Below, one piece after another: positions 1 through 8,684 of a stretch of DNA of 64,000 nt. The stretch covers positions 1-64,000 of the forward strand of contig JABGUH010000027.1 in NCBI GenBank assembly GCA_018646675.1, given 5' to 3'. The translations under genes were made by a program, and so were the position numbers. Position 1 is the first letter of the stretch, and each line of letters begins with the position of its first letter. A model generated the notes under the pieces. It did not search any database. It saw only the letters and a list, made by a program, of their open reading frames with translations, and had not been told where the DNA came from. Origin of the DNA: Bdellovibrionales bacterium. Its GTDB lineage: Bacteria; Bdellovibrionota; Bacteriovoracia; Bacteriovoracales; Bacteriovoracaceae.

Positions 1-130
1 CCACTTTCTTCTTTTTAGTGACCTTCTTCTTGGTCGCCTTTTTCGCCACCTTCTTTTTTACCACTTTCTTCTTTTTAGTGATCTTCTTCTTGGCCTCCTT
101 TTTCGCAACCTTCTTTTTTACCACTTTTTT
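1..130. repeat. 60-bp in-frame tandem repeat
   Basis: Bases 1-60 and 61-120 align without gaps and differ at only a few positions, and the third copy begins at 121 before diverging. The period is 20 codons, so copy number changes keep the reading frame of the lysine-rich protein. The array continues beyond the left edge. Confidence 0.85.
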
Positions 131-172
131 CTTTTTGGCAGTTCTCTTTTTGGGGGCAGCCTTAGACGCCAT
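1..172 (-). CDS. Lysine-rich histone H1-like repeat protein, partial (C-terminus outside window)
   Basis: The minus strand reads from an ATG at 172, with an AAGGAAG ribosome site 8 bases upstream, into a protein made almost entirely of Lys with Ala, Val and Thr. It starts MASKAAPKKRTAKKKK and continues in 20-residue units of the type VVKKKVAKKATKKKVTKKKK. The DNA repeats with a 60-base period, and the repeat runs off the left edge, so the length is unknown. Such proteins (histone H1/AlgP-like) bind DNA by charge and are usually nucleoid-associated; that role is inferred from composition alone. The plus-strand reading of the same bases is a Phe-rich shadow. Confidence 0.8.
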   Translation of the reverse strand, partial: MASKAAPKKRTAKKKKVVKKKVAKKEAKKKITKKKKVVKKKVAKKATKKKVTKKKKV

Positions 173-287
173 AGTTATCTTCCTTGCAGTTAATTATTAT
201 AAGCCTCACCTAAATATCGGTTCAATTTTATTACTGGATTCGTCTAGGATTATAACGGTAAACTTTTGCTCTTTTCAACAAAATTTT

Positions 288-2954
288 CTACCAGTTTAAT
301 CCAGACTCAAATTCGTCAAGGTGCTCTCGATCCAGGGTATTTTTAAATATCACATTGGGGAGGTCGGTCGGAGTATGTCCCAGGCTATCCCGCTCCATAT
401 ATGTCGAGAGGGTCCCAATATAGGGTGTTTTACCACCTCTGATTACCTTCTCTGTTGCAATTAACTTGGTGGAGTAGGAGTTTCTCTTCCCAATGATAGG
501 ATCTTCGGGCAAAAATGGGTGAGTAATAGTTCCATTATTTTCAGCACCTTGCCCAGGTCCGGGCATAAAAGCAGAGAGATAGAGCCCCGCCTGCCCCTTC
601 TCTTTAGGGGATTCATAAGTGGCACTGTAGGTTTTGGAAAACTCAGCATCGTCTTGATGTTTATCATTCCAATACTCCTTTAATCCCTTGGGGATAGGGG
701 TAATTCCACAAGTATTGTTCTCATCTCCTTTAAAGTAGGTGTAGAACTTACCTGCTAGAGTACTACAGTCGGCGGTATTTACTGGAATCAGAGTATCAGT
801 ATCGTCTTTTCGCACCGTGTCGTGGTATGAGCGTGCTGCTTGCTGATAGGTATCATCTCCCTCCGTTGCTTGATTGAGGATGGAACGGGCCACCTTACCA
901 ATGGAGCGGACAAACTGAAAAATTGCCTCCTCATTTTGGTCGATATAATCCTCCATAATATTCTCGATTGCCGATATATTTGGATAGAGGGTATCTGTTC
1001 CAAATAGCGGGGCAAATAGGCGGTACTGTGTACGGTTTTCATTAACATCATCAATATTTTGGACAATTGATGAAGAGTCAGCATTGATACTTTCATTATC
1101 TACTGTCGGAATCATGTAGTTTAAAGCTTCATACTTGGTAGGTCGCCGCGATAAATTAATTGCAGCTTCTATCTGTTCCGGGGTGATAATTTCAGGACTA
1201 CTGGCGTTGGTTGCCTCATCAATGATGCCGGCAAATAGTTTGAACTGCTCTATATCATAGAGGCCGCGCTGCTCTTCGGTTGGGGTACGACTGGCAACTT
1301 CGTCGTTAGGCTTGCGAAGAGTTAAGATGGATGACCCAGCAGATGAGTGGACAGCTAATTGGGAGAAGTCCTCATACTCATAAAGGAGATTTGGCACCAC
1401 AAAGTGGATATCGTTACCGCTTGCTGGGGTACCTCCAATTGATTGTCCCTCCTGGGCCCAGAATTCAGAATCCATAGGAATGGGGTCGCCTGCCTTAAAA
1501 CATGTGGTCGGCCCACAAGGAACGGGTGCCATGGCACTAACGTAGGGGGATGATCGGTTCTGCCCGTCAGGACGGGGAATAACGGTACTGGGGATTGCTT
1601 CGCTACCTAGTCCAAACAGTCTTGGGCCGATTCGCCCTCCAAATGGTTTAGCTGTAGCATAGGCGGTTAGAGTAATACCTCGCTCACTGGGATTTACAAA
1701 TGGAGAAAAAAGTCCAACGAATTGGGCTTCACCTTTTACAGCGTAGTAGGTTAGTACCGATGGGTTTTTAATAAAGCCAAATAGATAGCCAGGAACCGGT
1801 AGAGCTGTTTTGGAAGATGAGCACTGACCTTCACTTGTTACTCCGGAAATATTACCTGTGGAGGTGGCAAAGTTTGAAAAAAAGGTGACTAAATTCAGTG
1901 GGTAGGCTTGTAGATCTAAATAGTGTTTTACCGTTGCAGGAATTCCACTCTGCCCGATGGATACCCCTTTAGGGATTAGAAAGGAGCTTAAGTTCTCTCC
2001 TGCCACATCATGGGGCGTGGGAGGAAGTTCGGTCAACTTGAAGGTCCCCTGCATCTCTTGGCTTAAGTTACGATATGCTGACCAGAAAGCTTTAATCGGG
2101 CGCTCATTAAGTGGCAGTGTGGTACTCTCATTATCAAGCTGGCCACTCTTAATGCAACCTGATCCTTGACTACAGATTGGTTGCTTTACCGGCGGACGAT
2201 TAACTATCATCTCTAGGTTACGGATTCTTAGCGCCAGCTCAAATGACTGCGGCCAAGCCCCTAAACGGTGGGCAGCAATTTCTGGAGCACCATTAAAGAT
2301 TGGATTATTACCAATACCAAATGCCCAAGCCATTACTGCAGAAAAGTTGAGATCACTTCTTGAAGTACAGTCTTTTGATTTGGTGGCAACAATGGCATTT
2401 AGAAATTTCTCATGGTGTTCATCAATTCCCGGTAATCCGACGGTTTGAAAACGGGGAAGACCAGGAACGGCATAGATATCACAAATATTATGTTCAGAAC
2501 CAAAGTGGATACAGGTGGAGGGAAGATTATGGCTGTCAAAAACATCACTTTTGTAGTTAGCATCAGACATGCTGCCACCACCTGCTTTCCAAAAAGGATC
2601 CATCCGAAAGCTCATTACCTGGTCTGATGGTTGCGCGGTATCTAATACTGAAAGGTTGGTTTTGGTTAGGGAGAGTTGTCCTAAAACATAGTACTTAAAC
2701 ATCCACTCCTTGTAGGTATTGCGCATCTCCCAGTTAAGGTAGGCGATGTTAGATAGTTGGCGAGCTTGGACTGCTGCCCCGGACCAGGCTGCTGCATCAA
2801 CTGCATTCTGAAGGTTGATTTTTGCTTTAACAAAAAGGCCAACATTGACTACAAAGGCAAGCAGGGTAATGGTAATTATCAGCGCCACCCCTAAAAAAAT
2901 ACTTAGTTGCCCCCGTTGTCCCTGGTCAGGTAATAATTTTTTGTCACTACTCAA
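288..2954 (-). CDS. Large TadE/TadG-like secreted or membrane-anchored protein
   Basis: An 888-residue protein. Residues ~14-45 form one hydrophobic segment that enters a motif typical of the Tad/Flp pilus-assembly N-terminal family: a GQLSIFLGVAL core, then KAKINLQNAVDAAAWSGA. After it comes a long extracytoplasmic region with paired cysteines and no recognised domain. The start is a TTG preceded by GGGAGTAGA; no ATG in frame precedes the membrane segment. TadG-like proteins are pilus or surface components anchored by the N-terminal helix. No other tad genes (tadA ATPase, rcp, flp) are nearby, so a pilus role is not shown. It is transcribed away from the zinc-ribbon gene at 3343. Confidence 0.7.
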   Translation of the reverse strand: MSSDKKLLPDQGQRGQLSIFLGVALIITITLLAFVVNVGLFVKAKINLQNAVDAAAWSGAAVQARQLSNIAYLNWEMRNTYKEWMFKYYVLGQLSLTKTNLSVLDTAQPSDQVMSFRMDPFWKAGGGSMSDANYKSDVFDSHNLPSTCIHFGSEHNICDIYAVPGLPRFQTVGLPGIDEHHEKFLNAIVATKSKDCTSRSDLNFSAVMAWAFGIGNNPIFNGAPEIAAHRLGAWPQSFELALRIRNLEMIVNRPPVKQPICSQGSGCIKSGQLDNESTTLPLNERPIKAFWSAYRNLSQEMQGTFKLTELPPTPHDVAGENLSSFLIPKGVSIGQSGIPATVKHYLDLQAYPLNLVTFFSNFATSTGNISGVTSEGQCSSSKTALPVPGYLFGFIKNPSVLTYYAVKGEAQFVGLFSPFVNPSERGITLTAYATAKPFGGRIGPRLFGLGSEAIPSTVIPRPDGQNRSSPYVSAMAPVPCGPTTCFKAGDPIPMDSEFWAQEGQSIGGTPASGNDIHFVVPNLLYEYEDFSQLAVHSSAGSSILTLRKPNDEVASRTPTEEQRGLYDIEQFKLFAGIIDEATNASSPEIITPEQIEAAINLSRRPTKYEALNYMIPTVDNESINADSSSIVQNIDDVNENRTQYRLFAPLFGTDTLYPNISAIENIMEDYIDQNEEAIFQFVRSIGKVARSILNQATEGDDTYQQAARSYHDTVRKDDTDTLIPVNTADCSTLAGKFYTYFKGDENNTCGITPIPKGLKEYWNDKHQDDAEFSKTYSATYESPKEKGQAGLYLSAFMPGPGQGAENNGTITHPFLPEDPIIGKRNSYSTKLIATEKVIRGGKTPYIGTLSTYMERDSLGHTPTDLPNVIFKNTLDREHLDEFESGLNW

Positions 2955-3120
2955 ATCTACTCCCAGACCAATTTGACCCAGTGTCCAATTGCCACCAGTG
3001 TCATCCTTCTAGGAAGATGGTAACGCTAGTAGATTGAAATTACAAAAGTAATATTAGTCCATTTTGGTATGTTATTTGAATGTATTAATAGTGTGATCAT
3101 ATTGGCCAACGGAAGGTCGT

Positions 3121-3342
3121 GTGGAACGTGAGATGGAGTTTGGCACCCACCTAGAGAGATCACATTCTTATGTCTTTAAGCAGTTAAGGAATCTTGATTA
3201 TTTCTACACCCAGGGCCTCGCGGGAGGCCTTGCGGCCATTTACATTGGGGGGAGGATGGTGGGGAAAAGATCGCCGGTGTTAGTTCCAGCCGCTGGGAGG
3301 TGGTACAATGACAATAACGTTACCTTAAGGAGGAATCGTTAA
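3121..3342 (+). other. Structured leader or doubtful 73-codon ORF
   Basis: A GTG-initiated frame with GGAAGG upstream would encode 73 residues with no recognisable domain, ending at the GTG of the next gene. The same bases hold a strong hairpin at 3211-3232 (nine pairs including one G-U, loop GCGG), a smaller CCAG-CCG-CTGG hairpin at 3286-3296 and a G-rich run at 3246-3270. I cannot tell a small gene from a structured 5' leader. The compositional change from the flanks and the hairpin favour RNA structure. Apart from this, bases 2955-3120 show nothing I recognise. Confidence 0.35.
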
Positions 3343-3732
3343 GTGAAAAGTGGTATGTCTCTAGGTCCATTAGTTACTCGGGTATATCGGTATAAAAATC
3401 CGTCTAAGCTATTTTACTGTCCACTCTGTCGCACAGAGCGGGCAATGCTCTACTCGCCCCGTTTAGGCCAGCGACAATATATCCAGATCGCGATTTCAAC
3501 TCTATTTTTAAATCTGCTGCTCTATCCGGTAATGGGGTTTAGAGCACTGTTTTTAGGTTTTTTGGTCTGGGGATCATATGAGATGGGAGTGCGGGTACTG
3601 TTCAAGCGGGAAGTCCCCTGTCCTCACTGTGGATTTGATGCCACTACCTACAAACGTGATGTTAAGAGTAGTAGAAAAGAGGTGGAGTTGTTCTGGCAGA
3701 ATCAGCAGGAGCAAGCCGAGGTAAGTAGTTAG
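3343..3732 (+). CDS. Small zinc-ribbon membrane protein, unknown function
   Basis: A 129-residue protein with a CPLC pair near residue 27 and a CPHC pair near residue 96, flanking two hydrophobic segments (about 45-80). The four cysteines could form one zinc site on the cytoplasmic face. The start is GTG, set by a strong TAAGGAGG ten bases upstream. A later ATG at codon 5 lacks good spacing. I do not recognise a named family. It sits alone behind the structured leader at 3121-3342. Confidence 0.65.
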   Translation: MKSGMSLGPLVTRVYRYKNPSKLFYCPLCRTERAMLYSPRLGQRQYIQIAISTLFLNLLLYPVMGFRALFLGFLVWGSYEMGVRVLFKREVPCPHCGFDATTYKRDVKSSRKEVELFWQNQQEQAEVSS

Positions 3733-3941
3733 CGTTACATCTGATTAAGAGGAACTCCTCCTTGAGTATAGCACTAATCCGTCAGCCCAAAAAATTCTAA
3801 CTTAATTAACTGTGCAAAGCACGATAGTAATCCTGACATTTTCTGTCTGTTATTATGGTTCAAGCAACTTTTTGACCAGAAAATGGTAACAAGCTGATAT
3901 TATATAGTGATACTAGCAAGCAGATCTTAAGGAGTGATGAA

Positions 3942-5351
3942 TTGCAAAGTAGTGTTCAGATAGATCAACTTCTGTCAGCTTGGGATTATGCAGTTATTTC
4001 AGTCGTAATGCTTCTGACGATTGTTGCTGTTGTTGTTGGTCACCAACTGCGTCCTGTGGCCAGTAAGTTAGAAAATGAGCAAGAACTCTCAATTTTAGAT
4101 CATCTGATTATGGGGCGGCAACTTACCCTGCCTCTCTTTGTCGCCACCTTAGTGGCCACCTGGTATGGGGGAATTTTTGGAGTGACTCGGATCGCCTTTG
4201 AGAAGGGGATCTTTAATTTTATCACCCAGGGAGTGTTCTGGTATGTGGCATACATAATCTTTGCTCTCTTTCTAGTTAACAGAATTACGCCATATCAGGC
4301 AGTCACTCTGCCAGATCTAATTAACAAGATGTTTGGCCCCAAGTCGGCCAAACTGAGTGCTCTTTTCAACTTTTTTAATGTCCTGCCGATCGTCTACACC
4401 ATTAGTATCGGTCTATTGCTACAGATGCTATTTCATGGACCGCTCTGGTTGATGATGGCGATAGGAGTTGGAATTGTAATTATCTATTCACTATTTGGTG
4501 GCTTTAGGGCAGTCGTCTTCTCTGATCTGGTGCAGTTCTTTGTTATGTGTAGTGGAGTGTTGTTGGTCGCCCTGCTCTCCTATCTACGCTGGGGAGGGGA
4601 AGATTTTCTCGTTGCCAATCTACCGGCCAGTCACTTCACCTTAACAGGGGGGGAGGGGATTGCGACAACCTTGGTCTGGGGATTTATTGCACTATCCACC
4701 TTGGTAGATCCCAACTTCTATCAGCGTGTATTTGCGGCAAAATCTCCACAGGTGGCCAAACGAGGGATCTTGATCTCCACCTTGATCTGGGTAGTTTTTG
4801 ATATCTGTACTACTGCTGGAGCGATGTATGCTCGAGCAGTAATTCCGGATGCCACTTCGGAACATGCATATTTGATCTACTCAGTACAGTTGTTACCGCA
4901 TGGATTGCGTGGTTTTTTTATCGCCGGAATCATTGCGACAATTCTCTCAACCCTCGATTCATACCTGTTTTTGGCTGGAGCTACTATCTCCTATGATCTA
5001 ACCCCCAAGCGTTTTCGCAACCATCTGGTGATCCAACAGACAGGAATAGTGCTGGTGGGAATATTGTCGGTAGTGGTGGCACTGTTGTTTGATGGAAATA
5101 TAAGAGTCGTTTGGAAGACTCTGGGAAGCTACTCTGCAGCTTGCTTACTACTACCAGTGGTCCTAGGCCAACTCCTGCCCAATCGAATTAGTGACCGCCA
5201 GTTTTTTATGTCATCAATTTTAGGGGTGGTTGTTACTACCTATTGGTATTGGGCCCCTCGTGTGGGATTTTGGAAGTCCGTGGATGAGATATATGTTGGA
5301 GCCCTGGCCACCCTAGTGGGGTTATTGATATTTAGTAAGCTCTCTGATTAG
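3942..5351 (+). CDS. Sodium:solute symporter family permease
   Basis: A 469-residue polytopic membrane protein with about 12-13 hydrophobic segments and the sodium:solute symporter (SSS) layout. It has the early TWYGGIFGVTRIAFEKG segment, a central YSLFGGFRAVVFSDLVQF segment that matches the family signature, and a later FIAGIIATILSTLDSYLF segment. It would couple solute uptake to Na+ at the inner membrane; the substrate cannot be read from the sequence. The start is TTG, with TAAGGAGTGA just upstream. The nearby ATG at 3937 is out of frame and stops after eight codons. Confidence 0.85.
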   Translation: MQSSVQIDQLLSAWDYAVISVVMLLTIVAVVVGHQLRPVASKLENEQELSILDHLIMGRQLTLPLFVATLVATWYGGIFGVTRIAFEKGIFNFITQGVFWYVAYIIFALFLVNRITPYQAVTLPDLINKMFGPKSAKLSALFNFFNVLPIVYTISIGLLLQMLFHGPLWLMMAIGVGIVIIYSLFGGFRAVVFSDLVQFFVMCSGVLLVALLSYLRWGGEDFLVANLPASHFTLTGGEGIATTLVWGFIALSTLVDPNFYQRVFAAKSPQVAKRGILISTLIWVVFDICTTAGAMYARAVIPDATSEHAYLIYSVQLLPHGLRGFFIAGIIATILSTLDSYLFLAGATISYDLTPKRFRNHLVIQQTGIVLVGILSVVVALLFDGNIRVVWKTLGSYSAACLLLPVVLGQLLPNRISDRQFFMSSILGVVVTTYWYWAPRVGFWKSVDEIYVGALATLVGLLIFSKLSD

Positions 5352-5377
5352 CATAATTCGGGTTAACCCTCCTCTTT

Positions 5378-5407
5378 CTTGCCGAGTAGTTTTGATATCT
5401 GCTATAT
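5378..5407 (+). promoter_or_regulatory. Weak sigma-70-like promoter before ridA
   Basis: TTGCCG at 5378 and TATATA at 5402 are separated by 18 bases, and an AGGAGGAGAG ribosome site lies just before the ATG at 5438. The -35 match is poor. Confidence 0.3.
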
Positions 5408-5437
5408 AGGGAGTAATCAAATTGCAGGAGGAGAGAG

Positions 5438-5827
5438 ATGGCAAGACCAGAGAATATTATTAATAGCAGTGACGCTCCCAAGGCAGTCGGAACTTACTCT
5501 CAAGGGGTGAAATTTGGTGGAGTCTGTTACTTTTCAGGTCAGATTGGTCTGGATGCCCAGAGCATGGAGATGGCATCAAATTTCCAAGGCCAATTAGATC
5601 AGATATTAGTGAATATCGATGCCCTTCTAGCTTCCGAAGATCTTATTCGTGAGGATATATTAAAGACAACCGTTTTTTTGACTGATCTTGCTAACTTCGG
5701 CATGGTTAATCAGGCATATCAAAAATATTTTGCCGATGTTAGCTCATATCCAGCTCGTAGTTGTGTCGAGGTTTCAGCTCTCCCCAAGGAGGCGTTGGTA
5801 GAGATTGAGGTAATCGCCTCTAAGTAG
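5438..5827 (+). CDS. ridA: RidA family enamine/imine deaminase
   Basis: 129 residues, the usual RidA/YjgF/UK114 length. It holds the family core: AVGTYSQGV at 16-24, YFSGQIGLD at 31-39, and YPARSCVEVSALPKEALVEI at 104-123. Arg107 and Glu122 correspond to the substrate-binding Arg and Glu of E. coli RidA. RidA hydrolyses reactive 2-aminoacrylate and related imines released by PLP enzymes, protecting those enzymes in the cytoplasm. The AGGAGGAGAG site fixes the ATG. The DUF218 gene follows after 30 bases and may be cotranscribed. Confidence 0.93.
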   Translation: MARPENIINSSDAPKAVGTYSQGVKFGGVCYFSGQIGLDAQSMEMASNFQGQLDQILVNIDALLASEDLIREDILKTTVFLTDLANFGMVNQAYQKYFADVSSYPARSCVEVSALPKEALVEIEVIASK

Positions 5828-5857
5828 ATACTAAGTAAACAAGAGGATTATGCTTCA

Positions 5858-6496
5858 ATGTTTAGTAGCAAGTATATCTTTGAAACGAGGAATACTCGGT
5901 ACTGGCGGTATCTGAAAACGTCGTTTGTCCTTAGTATTGCGCTTTTACTACTATACACTACACTTTGCGTGGTATTTATTCTCTTTTCCCGAAGTGAGAA
6001 TAAAGTGGCGTCAGATCACTTTTTCAAAAAACCACCGGACTTAATTGTTGTTTTTACAGGTGATTATGGGCGGATATCTTATGCTTTAAATAAATCAGAG
6101 GAGTATCGTCAACCCCATCTATTTGTGACAGGGGTATTTTCAAAAAATACCGTAAACTCCCTGCTAACTTCTCTAAAAGTTTCGGAGCGCTTTGATTCAA
6201 GGCTGATCGAAATAGACTATTTGGCCAGAAATACAGTTGAGAATGCCATTGCAACAATTCGTTATTTACGTAGCAAAAAGACGATGAATAATATTCTTTT
6301 AATATCTCACGATTATCATATTATGAGAATTAAGTTGATTATTAACACAATTTTACGCCCGACAGATAACTACCAGTTCTACTATATGGGAATTGATTCG
6401 GACTATCTTCGAACTAGAAATTTAAAAGTCCTAATTACAGAGGCTTTTAAATTGATGCGTACTTTTGGATTCTTGCTTTTTTGGGACCCACAGTAG
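5858..6496 (+). CDS. DUF218 / YdcF-SanA-ElyC-like membrane protein
   Basis: 212 residues with one N-terminal transmembrane segment (~21-45) and then a DUF218 domain: PPDLIVVFTGDYGRI, a central ARNTVENAIATIRYLRS, and LLISHDYHIMRIKLI. The acidic and His residues of these motifs match the family. Related proteins (SanA, ElyC, YdcF) affect envelope integrity, but their chemistry is not settled. The frame ends three bases before the convergent spoT-type gene. A start at 5858 is plausible, although the upstream site (AGAGGA) is 14 bases away. Confidence 0.75.
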   Translation: MFSSKYIFETRNTRYWRYLKTSFVLSIALLLLYTTLCVVFILFSRSENKVASDHFFKKPPDLIVVFTGDYGRISYALNKSEEYRQPHLFVTGVFSKNTVNSLLTSLKVSERFDSRLIEIDYLARNTVENAIATIRYLRSKKTMNNILLISHDYHIMRIKLIINTILRPTDNYQFYYMGIDSDYLRTRNLKVLITEAFKLMRTFGFLLFWDPQ

Positions 6497-6499
6497 CTT

Positions 6500-8683
6500 C
6501 TATATTCTGGTGACGCTGATGACCTCTTCGAGGGCCTCAATTGAGTTAATAACCTTAAGAAGTTCGCTATAATCTTTAACCTCAATTTCAAATAGGAAAG
6601 AGCCTTTACGATCGGGCATGGATTTAGCGGTGGCGCTGCGAATATTGATATTGATCTCATTAATTCGGCGAGAAATCAGCGAGAGAACTCCAGGTTTATC
6701 ATGGGTGACCACTCGAATGTTAACGGGGTGGGTGAAGCTAAACTCCTCGTTCCAGGATACATCAATCTCACGGCTGACCTCTCGGGCATTAATCCGGTTG
6801 CATTGATGGGTGTGAACTGTGATACCTCGGCCTCGAGTAATATAACCTATTACCTGGTCACCCGGAATGGGGTTACAGCAGCGAGCCATTCTCACCATCA
6901 GGTCATCCATCCCATCCACAATAATAGCATTCTTCTTGGAGGATTTCTGTCGTGCCTTTTGAGATAGCTTCTCTGAGTAGCTCTCGATCACCTCCATCTT
7001 CTTCTCGCTCTCCTGTTCATCACCTTCTGGTGGAAATGTTTTGGAGATAATATCTTTAATGGAGAGTTTTCCCGAACCTAAGTTGACGTATAGCTCATCT
7101 TCGCTTTTACAGTGAAACTGCTCTAAAACTCCATTCCACATATTCTTTTTTTTGAGCGCCTTAATCGACGATGAGAAGACGCGCAGCCCTTTATCCAGAA
7201 TTGATATTCCTGCATCCCGATTAATCTCTCGCTCCGCTTTTTGCAACCACTGGCGTATTTTACTGCGGGCTCGACTGGTTTTAACAATGTTGAGCCAATC
7301 CTTGGATGGGGTTTGATTTTTACTGGTAAGAATTTCTACCGTATCACCTGATTTTAATCGCGAACGAATTGGAACCATCTTTCCATTGATCTTGGCGCCG
7401 ACACAGCTATTTCCAATCTCGGTATGTACTGCGTAGGCAAAGTCGAGCGGGGTAGATCCATGGCGCAACTCCCGTACATCTCCATTGGGGGTAAAGATAA
7501 AGATACCACCAACATCAAGATCATTTTTGACAATATCCATGAATTCACTGTTATTTTTTAAGTCGTAGTTAAACTCTAGTAGCTCTTGCACCCAGCCAAG
7601 TTTGCTGGGGATGGAGGCAGCACCTTCTTTATATCGCCAGTGTGCTGCAACACCAGTCTCTGCAACTTGATCCATCTCTGTCGTTCTGACCTGAATTTCA
7701 ATTCGCTCTGCTTTGGGCCCGACAACGGTGGTATGAAGACTTTGATAGTTATTAACTTTGGGAATAGCGATATAGTCTTTGAAGCGACCTGGTATCGGGG
7801 TGAATGATGAGTGAATAATTCCCAAGGCTTTGTAGCACTCAGTAATATTGCTAACAATTAGCCTAAATGCCAGAATATCTTGAATTTGTTCAAAGTCCAC
7901 ATCTCTGGCAGTCATCTTTTTATAGATGGAGTAGAAGTGTTTGGGGCGTCCTTTTACCTCCGCCGTCAGGGAGTACTCCTGTAACTTTTCTTGGATAAGA
8001 TCAACTACCTCTCTAATATAGACATCCCGCTCAGACTTCTTCATGGCAACTTTTTCTGCCAATTGATAGTAGATATCTGGTTTTAAAAATCGTAGGCAAA
8101 GATCCTCAAGCTCCCCTTTGACCGAGTTAATACCTAGACGGCTGGCGAGGGGAATATAGATATCTAATGTCTCCTGGGCGATGGATTTTTGTCGCCCATC
8201 AGAAATATATTGAAGGGTTCGCATATTGTGCATACGATCTGCAAGCTTGACGATAATCACCCGTAGATCCTTTGCCATCGCGACAATCATCTTGCGAAAA
8301 TTTTCCGCTTGGGACTCTTCTCGTGTCTTAAATTTGATCTTGGAAATTTTGGTCAGTCCGACAACAATCTGGGCGATATTACTGGAGAACTCCTGCTCAA
8401 TCACCTCGGGAGCAATGTCGCAATCTTCAATGACGTCATGTAGCATGCCAGCAATAATACTATCAAGGTCCATCCGTAGCTTGCCAACTGTCAGGGCAAC
8501 ATTTAAAGGATGGATAATAAAATCCTCTCCGGAACGCCTTTTTTGTCCTTTGTGAGCCTTTTCGGCAAACTCATAAGCTTTGCGTAATAGAGGGAAATTT
8601 GCTTCAGGGTAATAAGATTCAACTCTGCGGACTAGATCATCAATGGAGAGGTCTCTTTCGTGAGAGAAGTCCAAACGGTGCAA
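6500..8683 (-). CDS. spoT: Bifunctional (p)ppGpp synthetase/hydrolase (Rel/SpoT)
   Basis: 727 residues in the canonical RSH order. An HD hydrolase domain comes first, with an intact AGMLHDVIEDC. The synthetase domain contains KGRPKHFYSIYKKM, GRFKDYIAIP and NYQSLHTTVVGP. A TGS domain (GGIFIFTPNGDVREL), a CC/zinc-finger-like region (ARCCNPIPGD) and a C-terminal ACT domain follow. The RFKD motif is the type found in bifunctional enzymes rather than monofunctional RelA. It makes and degrades the stringent-response alarmone. It starts with TTG one base after the gmk stop codon and uses the G-rich end of gmk as its ribosome site, so the two genes look translationally coupled. Confidence 0.95.
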   Translation of the reverse strand: MHRLDFSHERDLSIDDLVRRVESYYPEANFPLLRKAYEFAEKAHKGQKRRSGEDFIIHPLNVALTVGKLRMDLDSIIAGMLHDVIEDCDIAPEVIEQEFSSNIAQIVVGLTKISKIKFKTREESQAENFRKMIVAMAKDLRVIIVKLADRMHNMRTLQYISDGRQKSIAQETLDIYIPLASRLGINSVKGELEDLCLRFLKPDIYYQLAEKVAMKKSERDVYIREVVDLIQEKLQEYSLTAEVKGRPKHFYSIYKKMTARDVDFEQIQDILAFRLIVSNITECYKALGIIHSSFTPIPGRFKDYIAIPKVNNYQSLHTTVVGPKAERIEIQVRTTEMDQVAETGVAAHWRYKEGAASIPSKLGWVQELLEFNYDLKNNSEFMDIVKNDLDVGGIFIFTPNGDVRELRHGSTPLDFAYAVHTEIGNSCVGAKINGKMVPIRSRLKSGDTVEILTSKNQTPSKDWLNIVKTSRARSKIRQWLQKAEREINRDAGISILDKGLRVFSSSIKALKKKNMWNGVLEQFHCKSEDELYVNLGSGKLSIKDIISKTFPPEGDEQESEKKMEVIESYSEKLSQKARQKSSKKNAIIVDGMDDLMVRMARCCNPIPGDQVIGYITRGRGITVHTHQCNRINAREVSREIDVSWNEEFSFTHPVNIRVVTHDKPGVLSLISRRINEININIRSATAKSMPDRKGSFLFEIEVKDYSELLKVINSIEALEEVISVTRI

Positions 8684-8684
8684 C

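Noticed and set aside
18..299. Phe/Leu-rich 93-aa ORF on the plus strand
   Set aside because: It is the antisense of the lysine-rich repeat; the composition comes from the repeat and no ribosome site supports it.
5360..5369. GGGTTAACCC after the symporter gene
   Set aside because: A loopless 10-base palindrome with no U-run; too short to call a terminator or operator.
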